From Flavobacterium aquicola (GTDB lineage Bacteria > Bacteroidota > Bacteroidia > Flavobacteriales > Flavobacteriaceae), in assembly GCF_003385115.1 (NCBI RefSeq), contig NZ_QUNI01000001.1, forward strand, positions 496,001 through 560,000: a DNA stretch of 64,000 nucleotides, written 5' to 3'. The position numbers were made by a program, and so were the translations under genes. This document shows positions 8,679 to 16,803 of the stretch, one piece after another. The notes under the pieces were generated by a model. That model was not told the DNA's origin. It ran no database searches and saw only the letters and a list, made by a program, of their open reading frames with translations. How positions within the stretch are numbered: position 1 is the stretch's first letter; each line of letters begins with the position of its first letter.

Positions 8679-9782
8679 TTATTTAGCATTTTCTATTTTT
8701 CTCAAATCAATACGGTTTTGAGCAATAGTTAAAGCCGCTTGATGAGTCGTTATACCATTTGCAATAGCGTAATCAAAAATCTCTAATGTAGTATTGTAAA
8801 TATTTTCAGTTCGGCGCATTGCTTCAGCTTTGTCATAATGTTCAATTTCAGCATAAACATTGATAATTCCGCCAGCGTTAATCAAGAAATCAGGAGCATA
8901 AAGAATGCCTCTTTCCTGCAAAATCAATCCATGTGTATTCTCGTTTGCCAATTGGTTATTAGCAGCACCGGCAATCACTTTTGCTTTAATTTTATCTACT
9001 GTATTGTCATTGATAGTTGCTCCCATCGCACAAGGTGCATAGATATCAACATCGGCACTATACAAATCCTCTCCAGTAAATATCTGTGCATTATATTTAG
9101 AAGCTACTTGATATAATTTTTCTTCATTGATATCAGTGATAAAAACCTGTGCTCCTTCTTTTGTCAAATATTCAACCAAAGTTTCTCCTACGTGTCCAAT
9201 TCCTTGAACCAATACTTTTTTCCCTTCTAATTTTTCGGAACCAAACTGCTGTTTTGCTGCTGCTTTCATCCCCATGTATACACCAAAAGCTGTAACAGGC
9301 GATGGATTTCCAGATCCGCCTCTTTCTTCAGAAATACCAGTAACATAAGGAGTCACATCTCTTACAATATCCATATCGGCAGTTTCCATTCCAACATCTT
9401 CTGCTGTAATATATCTTCCGCTAAGCGAGTGTACAAACTCACCAAACTTACGCATCAATTCAGGTGTTTTCTGAGTTTTGGCATCACCAATAATTACTGC
9501 TTTACCGCCGCCAATATTCAATCCGGTAATAGCCGCTTTATAAGTCATCCCTCGTGAAAGACGCAGAACATCATTCAAAGCTTCCCATTCATTAGCATAA
9601 TTAAACATTCGGGTTCCTCCCAAAGCCGGTCCCATAACCGAATTATGAATACCAATAATTGCTTTTAATCCTGTATCTTTGTCATTGCAGAAAACAATTT
9701 GCTCATGACCATTAAAAGACAATTGTCCGAAAACAGGATCCATTTTTTGAAGATCTTTACCAGTTGTAACAGTAGCATTCAT
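8679..9782 (-). CDS. ldh: Leucine dehydrogenase (Glu/Leu/Phe/Val dehydrogenase family)
   Basis: 367 aa, normal length. It catalyses NAD-dependent oxidative deamination of branched-chain amino acids to 2-oxo acids in the cytosol. Seen here: the GPALGGTRMF substrate-binding segment, the catalytic lysine in LNIGGGKAVI, the AEDVGM segment, and the Rossmann motif VQGIGHVGETLVEYL. The NAD domain continues with YAPCAMGATIND and ANNQLANE, and INAGGIINVYAE follows. A minus-strand TATGTTTG box (9832-9839) lies 49 bases before the ATG. Specificity for Leu rather than Val or Phe is inferred from overall resemblance. Confidence 0.93.
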   Translation of the reverse strand: MNATVTTGKDLQKMDPVFGQLSFNGHEQIVFCNDKDTGLKAIIGIHNSVMGPALGGTRMFNYANEWEALNDVLRLSRGMTYKAAITGLNIGGGKAVIIGDAKTQKTPELMRKFGEFVHSLSGRYITAEDVGMETADMDIVRDVTPYVTGISEERGGSGNPSPVTAFGVYMGMKAAAKQQFGSEKLEGKKVLVQGIGHVGETLVEYLTKEGAQVFITDINEEKLYQVASKYNAQIFTGEDLYSADVDIYAPCAMGATINDNTVDKIKAKVIAGAANNQLANENTHGLILQERGILYAPDFLINAGGIINVYAEIEHYDKAEAMRRTENIYNTTLEIFDYAIANGITTHQAALTIAQNRIDLRKIENAK

Positions 9783-9831
9783 AATACTATTTTTATTAGT
9801 TAAAAAATACGAATTTGTTAAAAATACACTT

Positions 9832-9839
9832 CAAACATA
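9832..9839 (-). promoter_or_regulatory. Minus-7 element TATGTTTG for leucine dehydrogenase
   Basis: Exact TAnnTTTG on the minus strand in the AT-rich divergent region between ldh and the ABC exporter. Confidence 0.5.
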
Positions 9840-9982
9840 CGTAAAAAATAAATATACATTTAAAAAAATTACTTAAAAATAAATATTCAATAATAATTAT
9901 CGAAATATTTATCTCAATACAATTGTTAAAATTTAGACATTAAACAAAGAACAAAATCAATTCCATACTGAATCCTCATAAA

Positions 9983-11743
9983 ATGAAAGAATTACGCTAT
10001 TTAAATAAATATTTTATCAAATATAAATTCAGCTTTTTACTTGGTATAATTATCACCATAATCGCACAAATATTTTCTTTATTTACCCCAAAACTCATTA
10101 GCAAATCATTTAATGAAATAGAAGCTTTCTCCAAAAGCGGCGCAGCTGATTCCAGCACAATAAGCCAGCAGCTGATTTCTAATATTTTACTAATTATTGC
10201 TACTACAATCGTTGCAGGATTTTTGACATTCCTCATGAGACAGACACTCATTGTAATGTCACGCCATATTGAATTTGACTTAAAGAATGAAGTTTTCCAT
10301 CAGTACGAAATGCTTTCTCAGAATTTTTACAAACAAAACAGAACCGGCGATTTAATGAACCGAATCAGTGAGGATGTTTCCAAAGTGCGCATGTATGTGG
10401 GACCAGCCGTTATGTATTCGATAAACACCTTTATCCGCTTTGCGATCGTGATTGGGTATATGTATAATGTTTCGCCAAGACTAACTTTATATACAATACT
10501 GCCATTGCCTATATTGTCTTACTGCATTTTTAAATTGAGTTCAGAAATCAATAAACGTTCGACCACCTTTCAGCAGTATTTATCAAAAGTATCGAGTTAT
10601 ACCCAAGAAGTTTTTTCCGGAATCAGAGTTATAAAAGCATATTCATTAGAGAATCAGCATCAGGACAATATTGCCGATTTGGCCAATGAAAGCAAAAGCA
10701 AAAGTTTGAGTCTTGCCAAAGTACAGGCGCTGTTTGGACCGCTGATGATTGCATTGATTGGTGTGAGTAACTTGGTGGTGATTTATTTTGGAGGTTTAAT
10801 GTACATAAATGGCACCATCAAAAGCATAGGAACAATTGCCGAGTTCATCTTATATGTCAACATGCTGACTTGGCCGGTTGCTTCATTGGGATGGGTTTCC
10901 TCTATGGTTCAGGAAGCGGAAGCTTCGCAGAAAAGGCTCAATGAATTCTTGAAAATTGTTCCCGAAATACAGAACAAAAACCCAAACAGTTCTAAAATTG
11001 AAGGAAATATTGCATTCAGCAATGTAAGTTTCACCTATGAAGACACAAATATAAAAGCACTTCAAAATGTTAGTTTTACAGTAAATAAAGGAGAAACTTT
11101 GGCGATTTTAGGAAAAACCGGTTCAGGGAAATCGACGATTCTAGCACTGCTCTCCCGTCTTTATGATGTTACAAGCGGAAAGATTCTGATTGACAATAAT
11201 GAAATCAGCCAAGTCAATTTATTCGATTTAAGAAATAATATTGGTGCTGTACCGCAAGATGCTTTTTTATTCTCGGATACTATCAAAAACAATATAAAAT
11301 TCGGAAAAGAAGATGCCACAGATAACGAAGTAGAATCGGCAGCAAAAAATGCTGTTGTCCATGACAATATCATAGGTTTTAAGAATGGCTATGAAACGAT
11401 ATTGGGTGAAAGAGGGATTACACTCTCCGGCGGCCAAAAACAGCGTGTATCTATTGCCAGAGCCATTATAAAAAATCCACCCATCTTACTTTTTGACGAT
11501 TGCTTGTCAGCAGTAGATACGGAGACCGAAGAAGCGATTCTGAACAACCTTTACCAAATATGTAAAGATAAAACTACCATAATTGTAAGTCATAGAGTAT
11601 CATCTGCAAAAAATGCCGACAGAATCATCATTCTTGAGAACGGAAGGATTATCGAACAAGGTTCTCATAATCAATTAATAAACTCAGGAGGGTATTATGC
11701 AGCCCTTCATTTGAAACAACTTTCAGAAAAAGAATTGCTTTAA
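9983..11743 (+). CDS. MsbA-type ABC exporter (fused permease-ATPase)
   Basis: 586 aa half-transporter. A six-helix type IV exporter membrane domain (about 15-305) is followed by the nucleotide-binding domain (about 340-575). Motifs: Walker A GKTGSGKST (near 376), Q-loop VPQDAF, signature LSGGQKQR (near 480), Walker B ILLFDD (near 503), D-loop SAVD, H-loop IIVSHR. The residue after Walker B is Asp (DDCLSAVD) where canonical exporters have the catalytic Glu. In heterodimeric exporters such as TM287/288 this marks the degenerate site. No partner half-transporter is adjacent. Substrate unknown: lipid, drug or peptide. Confidence 0.9.
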   Translation: MKELRYLNKYFIKYKFSFLLGIIITIIAQIFSLFTPKLISKSFNEIEAFSKSGAADSSTISQQLISNILLIIATTIVAGFLTFLMRQTLIVMSRHIEFDLKNEVFHQYEMLSQNFYKQNRTGDLMNRISEDVSKVRMYVGPAVMYSINTFIRFAIVIGYMYNVSPRLTLYTILPLPILSYCIFKLSSEINKRSTTFQQYLSKVSSYTQEVFSGIRVIKAYSLENQHQDNIADLANESKSKSLSLAKVQALFGPLMIALIGVSNLVVIYFGGLMYINGTIKSIGTIAEFILYVNMLTWPVASLGWVSSMVQEAEASQKRLNEFLKIVPEIQNKNPNSSKIEGNIAFSNVSFTYEDTNIKALQNVSFTVNKGETLAILGKTGSGKSTILALLSRLYDVTSGKILIDNNEISQVNLFDLRNNIGAVPQDAFLFSDTIKNNIKFGKEDATDNEVESAAKNAVVHDNIIGFKNGYETILGERGITLSGGQKQRVSIARAIIKNPPILLFDDCLSAVDTETEEAILNNLYQICKDKTTIIVSHRVSSAKNADRIIILENGRIIEQGSHNQLINSGGYYAALHLKQLSEKELL

Positions 11744-11809
11744 TTGTTGGATAATACATATATTTTTATGATTTTTGATTGCTATTAAATAAAAAATGAC
11801 GAAAAGATT

Positions 11810-12190
11810 ATGAGAGAAAATGACATGTTAGAAAAAGAAGAAATATTCTCAAAAGTTTTAAGAGCTGGAAGAAGAACCTATTTCTTTGATGTTAGAGCTA
11901 CCAAAGCTGATGATTATTATATTACGATTACCGAAAGTAAAAAATTCACAGAAGAAGACGGTTCTTTTCATTTTAAAAAGCACAAAATCTATTTATACAA
12001 AGAAGATTTTACTGCATTTTCAGAAATTTTAGAAGACATGACTTCTTATGTTTTAAACCACAAAGGTGAAGAAGTAATCTCTGAAAGACACCAAAAAGAT
12101 TTCAAAAAAGAATATGCTTTAGAAAAAGCAGACGAAGAAAGTGTACCAAGCACTTCTAGTTTTACAGATATCGATTTTGACGATATTTAA
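11810..12190 (+). CDS. PUR-alpha-like DNA/RNA-binding protein (DUF3276)
   Basis: 126 aa. The segment AGRRTYFFDVRATKADDYYITITESKKF, then HKIYLYKEDFTAFSEILEDM, is the beta-beta-beta-beta-alpha PUR repeat found as a single copy in Bacteroidetes DUF3276 proteins. Bacterial PUR proteins bind single-stranded DNA or RNA and dimerise to complete the fold. The C-terminal tail is acidic and disordered (SFTDIDFDDI). ATG 11810 is used; an in-frame ATG five codons on (MLEKEEIF) is equally possible. It follows the ABC exporter by 66 bases and ends at a terminator. Confidence 0.85.
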   Translation: MRENDMLEKEEIFSKVLRAGRRTYFFDVRATKADDYYITITESKKFTEEDGSFHFKKHKIYLYKEDFTAFSEILEDMTSYVLNHKGEEVISERHQKDFKKEYALEKADEESVPSTSSFTDIDFDDI

Positions 12191-12205
12191 TCAATAGATA
12201 AAATC

Positions 12206-12244
12206 AAAAAGAGGCTGCCTAATTTTTAGACAGCCTCTTTTTTT
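12206..12244 (+). terminator. Intrinsic terminator after the DUF3276 gene
   Basis: AGAGGCTG pairs with CAGCCTCT around a TAATTTTTAGA-type loop, followed by T7. Confidence 0.9.
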
Positions 12245-12255
12245 GCGTTTAATTT

Positions 12256-12337
12256 AACCGCGACGTTCGCAGTCAAAAAAACGCAAGGATCGCAAAGTCC
12301 TGTATTCTTTGCATAAAACCTTGCGAAATTTGCGGTT
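12256..12337. repeat. Dispersed palindrome, CTTTGCG/CGCAAAG family, copy 2
   Basis: Left arm contains AACCGC, TTCGCA, CGCAAGG and CGCAAAG. Right arm contains CTTTGC, CCTTGCG and TTTGCGGTT in mirror order. It overlaps the region just beyond the stop codon of the GNAT-like gene at 12344. Confidence 0.75.
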
Positions 12338-12343
12338 GTATCT

Positions 12344-13462
12344 TTACAATTCTTTCCTGAAAGTCTTTCTTCGGCAGTGAATCACTGGATTAAAGTTTTT
12401 CCAAATCAGCTGAATGGCTATATTATCAGACAACTCGGGTGTTCTGAAACAATTTTCAATTCCGTTTTCAGTAAAGGTTTTATGATATTCATTAAAAATA
12501 ACTGCCGTTACACCTTTATTCTGATATTCGGGATGAACTCCAATAAGATAAAAAATCACGTCTTTACTGCTTCGTTTCGCTTTTAATAAATGTAAAAAAC
12601 CAAAAGGAAATAATTTCCCATTGGCTTTTTGAAGTGCCTTGGAAAAACTAGGCATCACAATGGCAAATGCCACAAGATTGCCATCTTTATCCTCAACATA
12701 TTTTATATATTCAGGATTGATAAAACTGATGTATTTTTTCTTGAAATATTCTTTCTGAACATCAGATATAGCAACGAATGAAGACAGTTTAGCATACGAT
12801 TCGTTAAATAAATCAAACATTTTATCCACATAAGGCATTACATCCTTGGTCGATTTAAAATTAATCGGTTTAAGCTGGTATCTTTTTTTAACTAACTCAT
12901 TGATCTTTTCAAAAAATTCCGGCTTGGCATTCGCAAACGGAAATTTATTTTCTACATATTCCTTCTCAGTAACGTATCCTAATTGTTCAAAATGCTGAGC
13001 GTAATAAGGATGATTGTACCAAGTAATCATGGTTCCTAGTTCATCAAAACCTTCTGTTAAAACACCAACTTTGTCCAGATTTGAAAATCCCATCGGGCCT
13101 TCTACATATTCCAGATTATTTTTTCGGCCGGTTTCATATACTTTTTCAAGCAGTGCTTTTGTCACCTCAATATCATCGATAACATCAAACCAGCCAAAAC
13201 GGACTTTGCTTTTTTCCTGCTTATTCACCTCATCCCAATTGATGATTACAGCAATCCTGCCAACGATAATATTGTTTTTACGGGCTAAATAAAAAGCAGC
13301 CTCGGCACTTTCAAAAGCGGGATTTTTAGTCTTATCAAATGTGGCCAGTTCATCTGAAATTATTGGAGGAACCCAATATGCATTGCCTTTGTATAAAGAA
13401 AAAGGAAATTTTATAAATTCTGTTAACTCGTTTTTGGTCTTAGCTTCTTGTATGGTAATCAT
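12344..13462 (-). CDS. GNAT-superfamily-like protein, function unknown
   Basis: 372 aa. Two parts are visible. An N-terminal half contains FYLARKNNIIVGRIAVIIN, which resembles GNAT strands beta2-beta4. The second acetyltransferase-like half contains NLVAFAIVMPSFSKAL and IGVHPEYQNKGVTAVIFNEYHK; the Q/R-x2-G-x-G/A-like turn is present as QNKGVT. A fixed segment EGPMGFSNLDKVGVLTEGFD sits between them. Homologues are widespread in Bacteroidetes and usually carry only a general annotation. It starts 20 bases after the stop of the upstream outer-membrane protein gene, so the two probably share a transcript. Confidence 0.65.
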   Translation of the reverse strand: MITIQEAKTKNELTEFIKFPFSLYKGNAYWVPPIISDELATFDKTKNPAFESAEAAFYLARKNNIIVGRIAVIINWDEVNKQEKSKVRFGWFDVIDDIEVTKALLEKVYETGRKNNLEYVEGPMGFSNLDKVGVLTEGFDELGTMITWYNHPYYAQHFEQLGYVTEKEYVENKFPFANAKPEFFEKINELVKKRYQLKPINFKSTKDVMPYVDKMFDLFNESYAKLSSFVAISDVQKEYFKKKYISFINPEYIKYVEDKDGNLVAFAIVMPSFSKALQKANGKLFPFGFLHLLKAKRSSKDVIFYLIGVHPEYQNKGVTAVIFNEYHKTFTENGIENCFRTPELSDNIAIQLIWKNFNPVIHCRRKTFRKEL

Positions 13463-13482
13463 TGCTGTTATTATGGAATATT

Positions 13483-14406
13483 TTACTTATTTGTTTTTTT
13501 ACCCATTATTTTTTCGTTTTCTTCTTCTTTGCTTAAAAGACGTACCTCTTTGTAACGTCCATCATATCTCCATGATACGCCCACACCTCCATAAAGCATT
13601 GAAGGAGTATCTTTAAAATTGGTACTTATTGAAGCGTCAACTTGAAGGTTTTTATTAATTAAATAGGCAGCACCGCCGCGAACAATGGCATCACTGTAAA
13701 AATCGCTTTTTATACCTTGATTTTCTACAAAAGCAGACCAGTTTTTATTAATCCCTTTTGTCAATGTCAAAATATAACTCAAGCTGGGATAATCTGTAGC
13801 AATATAATTGTAAAGGACATTAGTTACAAATACCCATGAGCCGTCACCTAAATGATTTTGCAGAATCAAGCCTACTTTTGGAGAGATTTCAGAGTCAGGA
13901 GAAAAATAAAAAGGGTTGTTTTTACCTGTAAAATTAGCTCCGGCAAAAACCGCAACAGCAGGAATGATCTGATGCCAGTTGAATTTGTTATTAGCTTTCC
14001 AGCTATAAATATTCGCTTCTTTCTTATAGCCTTTATTAGGGTCGTAAATCAAATATTTGGCTCCTAATACTGATTGTTTAAAATCGGCTCTGTCATCAAT
14101 CATCATTGGATAATTGAAGGTCTCATATACGTACTGAATATCTGCAATAAATTCTAAATTTTCCAGAAATGCCCCATACCGCAATTCCATATCGACCCCA
14201 AAGCCATTTGCATTATATCTCGCCAAATCATGGCTTTCTTTGATACCAAACACACCCGTTTCTACCTGTATAACGGTTTTTCCCACCGCGAATGCCGACA
14301 TAGATTCTCCCGGTCTATTGGAGTTAATTTCATCGGTATGCTGTCCATAATGTGCTAGTGGAATTAAAAAAAGAATGGCAAAAAGTGCGTTTTTGATATT
14401 GAACAT
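13483..14406 (-). CDS. Outer-membrane transporter-like beta-barrel (MetA-degradation family)
   Basis: 307 aa. Signal peptide MFNIKNALFAILFLIPLAHYG, then HTDEINSNRPGESMSAFAVG and TVIQVETGVFG. This N-terminal pattern of naming a Pro-Gly turn before alternating beta strands is what I associate with the PF13557 outer-membrane transporter family. The rest alternates hydrophobic and aromatic strand segments (for example WVFVTNVLYNYIA, LQVDASISTNF) and closes with a Trp-containing strand (LYGGVGVSWRYD). A short Lys/Glu-rich tail follows. Likely an outer-membrane barrel; its substrate is unknown. Confidence 0.65.
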   Translation of the reverse strand: MFNIKNALFAILFLIPLAHYGQHTDEINSNRPGESMSAFAVGKTVIQVETGVFGIKESHDLARYNANGFGVDMELRYGAFLENLEFIADIQYVYETFNYPMMIDDRADFKQSVLGAKYLIYDPNKGYKKEANIYSWKANNKFNWHQIIPAVAVFAGANFTGKNNPFYFSPDSEISPKVGLILQNHLGDGSWVFVTNVLYNYIATDYPSLSYILTLTKGINKNWSAFVENQGIKSDFYSDAIVRGGAAYLINKNLQVDASISTNFKDTPSMLYGGVGVSWRYDGRYKEVRLLSKEEENEKIMGKKTNK

Positions 14407-14486
14407 ATTGATTTATTTGAGTGAGAAAGTATAACGTGTTTCAAATGTACTATATTTTATTATAACTATCATTTAGTTAAAATTCC

Positions 14487-15065
14487 TTACACATATTCGT
14501 TTAAAAAGGCAAGCAGCTTTTGCGTAGCTTTACCGCGATGGCTTATAGTATTTTTTGTTTCTAATGAAAGCTGAGCAAATGTTTCCAGATATCCTTCAGG
14601 TTTAAAAATTGGATCATACCCAAAACCTTGATCTCCTATTTTTTCTTTAGTGATTTCACCGCGGGCTATTCCTGCGAAAAGATGCTGTTCTCCTTTTATA
14701 TTTAATGCAATGACCGTCTTAAACTGAGCCTTTCTACTGTCTTTATTTTCTAAATTCAAAAGCAATTTATCCATATTATCCTCAGCCGATTTTTGCTCGC
14801 CGGCATATCGTGCCGAAAAAACTCCAGGTTCACCGTCTAAAGCATCTACTTCCAGTCCCGTATCATCGGCAAAACAATCGTAACCGAATTTTTGAGTAAC
14901 GTAATTTGCTTTCAAGACAGCATTTCCCTCAATAGTATTGGCAGTTTCCGGAATATCTTCATAACAGCCGATGCTTTCCAGACTTATAATTTCAATGCTT
15001 GGTGGCAACATGCTTTGTATTTCTCTAATTTTATTTTTGTTATTGGTAGCAAAAACGATTTTCAT
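14487..15065 (-). CDS. rdgB: Non-canonical purine NTP pyrophosphatase (RdgB/HAM1)
   Basis: 192 aa. It hydrolyses dITP, XTP and related nucleotides to monophosphates, keeping deaminated purines out of nucleic acids. Motifs: N-terminal [43 protein letters not shown] with the metal-binding acidic residues, [22 protein letters not shown] and SHRGKA. These cover every conserved block of the family. The start ATG at 15065 reads MKIVFATNN, the usual N-terminus. Probably monocistronic. Confidence 0.96.
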   Translation of the reverse strand: MKIVFATNNKNKIREIQSMLPPSIEIISLESIGCYEDIPETANTIEGNAVLKANYVTQKFGYDCFADDTGLEVDALDGEPGVFSARYAGEQKSAEDNMDKLLLNLENKDSRKAQFKTVIALNIKGEQHLFAGIARGEITKEKIGDQGFGYDPIFKPEGYLETFAQLSLETKNTISHRGKATQKLLAFLNEYV

Positions 15066-15192
15066 ACTGAAAGAATTAAATAATAAGCCAAAAATACGTT
15101 TTTGTGACTAACTTATGAAAGAAACATTTATTTGTTTAAAGCCTTATTCTGCATTATTTTTACCATTCAAATAATTCAATCCAATAGAAATT

Positions 15193-15639
15193 ATGATTAT
15201 AGATTTTATAGAAAATTCCGCGCGGTACGAAGCGATACATCCATCATTTAAAATTGCTTTTGATTATTTAAAGCAAGATGACAAAGACGCTTTGGATGGT
15301 TTAATCGATGAAAGCGCAGGCGTGAAAATGTTTGCTTACAAAGGAGAAGGTAAAAGCAAAGAAAAAAGTCTGGAAACTTTTGAGTGCCATGACAAAAATA
15401 TTGATATTCAGTTCTGCATCAATGGAAATGAAGGCTTTTTCTGGAAACCAAGAGCGAAATGTACTCTTCCAAACGGAGATTACAATACTGAAAAAGACGT
15501 TCGTTTCTTTAACGACAAACCTGATACTTACTTTGAACTGCAGGCAAATCAATTCGTGATATTTTTTCCGGAAGATGTACATGCACCCATGATCAGCGAA
15601 AATGATCTGGATAAGATTGTAGTGAAAGTATTAGTGTAA
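15193..15639 (+). CDS. YhcH/YjgK/YiaL family (DUF386) beta-barrel protein
   Basis: 148 aa. It matches the compact cupin-like DUF386 fold. The opening is MIIDFIENSARYEAIHPSFK. ECHDKNIDIQFCINGNEGFFW contains the conserved H-x(3)-D-I-Q-F segment, and FFPEDVHAPMI carries the FxP-x-D-x-H-x-P motif with the likely metal-binding His. YhcH and YiaL relatives sit in sialic acid or sugar catabolism operons and some act as sugar anomerases. Here no sugar genes are adjacent, so the role is open. Confidence 0.85.
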   Translation: MIIDFIENSARYEAIHPSFKIAFDYLKQDDKDALDGLIDESAGVKMFAYKGEGKSKEKSLETFECHDKNIDIQFCINGNEGFFWKPRAKCTLPNGDYNTEKDVRFFNDKPDTYFELQANQFVIFFPEDVHAPMISENDLDKIVVKVLV

Positions 15640-15734
15640 AAAACATTTTAACATTATACTTTTGACTAAAAACATTTGTTAGGTTAAAATATCGTTAAAA
15701 TACATATTTTCAACGATTTAAATAAAATAAATTG

Positions 15735-15742
15735 TAAATTTG
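15735..15742 (+). promoter_or_regulatory. Minus-7 element TAAATTTG for the predicted structured RNA
   Basis: Exact TAnnTTTG match. The expected start site, 5-8 bases downstream, coincides with the left arm of the closing stem of the RNA fold at 15749. Confidence 0.5.
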
Positions 15743-15747
15743 ATTGT

Positions 15748-15905
15748 GGTTTTGATTAATTACTTGAGATATAATATCACAAATATTTAGTATTAGAAAA
15801 AGTATCTCAATAGTCAGCTATACCGAATTATAGTAACGTATAAGTTAGATAATGATAAATCAGAACGACAAAGGGAAGAGGGCTTTTAAAAGCCCTCTTT
15901 TTTTA
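15748..15905 (+). ncRNA. Predicted structured RNA (three-way junction plus terminator)
   Basis: This stretch has no ORF but contains a coherent fold. The closing stem is 15749-15757 (GTTTTGATT) with 15858-15866 (AATCAGAAC), nine pairs including one G-U. Hairpin 1 is 15764-15771 (TTGAGATA) with 15803-15810 (TATCTCAA), with an inner TAATAT/GTATTA stem. Hairpin 2 is 15818-15822 (CTATA) with 15829-15833 (TATAG). A perfect terminator at 15876-15905 closes it. It could be a free small RNA (the Flavobacteria 6S class is one candidate) or a leader that attenuates the downstream ISP-domain gene, whose ATG is 78 bases beyond the terminator. The fold was found by eye. Confidence 0.5.
15876..15905 (+). 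terminator. Perfect-palindrome intrinsic terminator of the predicted RNA
   Basis: A 24-base perfect palindrome (15876-15899) with arms AAGAGGGC and GCCCTCTT around TTTTAAAA, then a run of T. It stands 237 bases after the YhcH gene, so it probably ends another transcript. Confidence 0.9.
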
Positions 15906-15983
15906 TTCAAAAAATCGTAATTTTAAATCACACTAGTTATCGCAGATCGACAGCTGACAAAATCAATATCAAAATTTTAGGCA

Positions 15984-16724
15984 ATGGATACGCATTCCCT
16001 TTACACTTCAACTTTAAAATTAATTCCCAGTCAGATGATTTTCGCATCAGCAGAGACTATCCCAATAATTAATCCAGAAATTACAAAACGGCTTGAAAAC
16101 AATTTAGGCTTGGCTTTTATCAATCAAAAAGAGCAGCAGGGAAATATCTGCTTTGCCTTAAGTGAAGAAGTTCGTTCAGAATTTAAGGAAACATTCACCG
16201 CCAAAGATGTATTCAGCTTTATTTACGCACTCATTCATTCGTCAATTTATAGAGAAAAACAGAAAGGGATTTTCCCAGCAGACTTATTAGACATTACTAA
16301 TCAGGAAAAATTCTGGAAGCTGTCACATTTAGGCCGAGATTTAAGAAAAATTCATTTTTTAGATAATGATTTAATCGATCAGAACGGTATACAATTTCCC
16401 ATAGACGGCGATAACATAGTTAAAGAAATAAAATTTGAAAAATCTACAAAATCTGTTCTGTTTTCAAATTCCGCTCCTGAGGTTATGAATTATCCCAATG
16501 AAAACCTAGGAAAGATATACATCAACAAAAATCAATATTTTGACAATGTCCCAGAAGAGGTCTGGAATTTTTGCATTAGCGATTTCCTGCCTGCTCAAAA
16601 ATTCCTCAACGAACGAAAAGAACAGGAACTAACCCATGAAGACATCTCACAATACCAAAAAATAATTTCGGCTTTAACTGAAACAGTCCTGATTATAAAA
16701 AAAATTGATAAATTAGTTATTTAG
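15984..16724 (+). CDS. Orphan C-terminal domain of a type ISP restriction-modification enzyme
   Basis: 246 aa. The last 70 residues read IYINKNQYFDNVPEEVWNF, ISDFLPAQKFLNERKEQEL and HEDISQYQKIISALTETV. This matches the closing block of type ISP (LlaBIII-like) and large helicase-methylase proteins, where F-x-x-V-P-x-x-V-W, G-x-x-P-A-Q-K-W and Y-x-K-I-I-x-A-L-x-E-T are highly conserved. The middle (FIYALIHSSIYREKQKG) also fits that domain. No helicase, nuclease or methyltransferase part is present here or in neighbouring frames. It may be a stand-alone DNA-recognition protein or a domesticated remnant. The ORF is intact and has normal base composition. Confidence 0.7.
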   Translation: MDTHSLYTSTLKLIPSQMIFASAETIPIINPEITKRLENNLGLAFINQKEQQGNICFALSEEVRSEFKETFTAKDVFSFIYALIHSSIYREKQKGIFPADLLDITNQEKFWKLSHLGRDLRKIHFLDNDLIDQNGIQFPIDGDNIVKEIKFEKSTKSVLFSNSAPEVMNYPNENLGKIYINKNQYFDNVPEEVWNFCISDFLPAQKFLNERKEQELTHEDISQYQKIISALTETVLIIKKIDKLVI

Positions 16725-16803
16725 TCTTTTCTTTGAAATTAATAAAACTAAAACTTAATCAAGCAGAAATAAGCAAAGTTATAATTTCACTAAAAACATA
16801 ACT

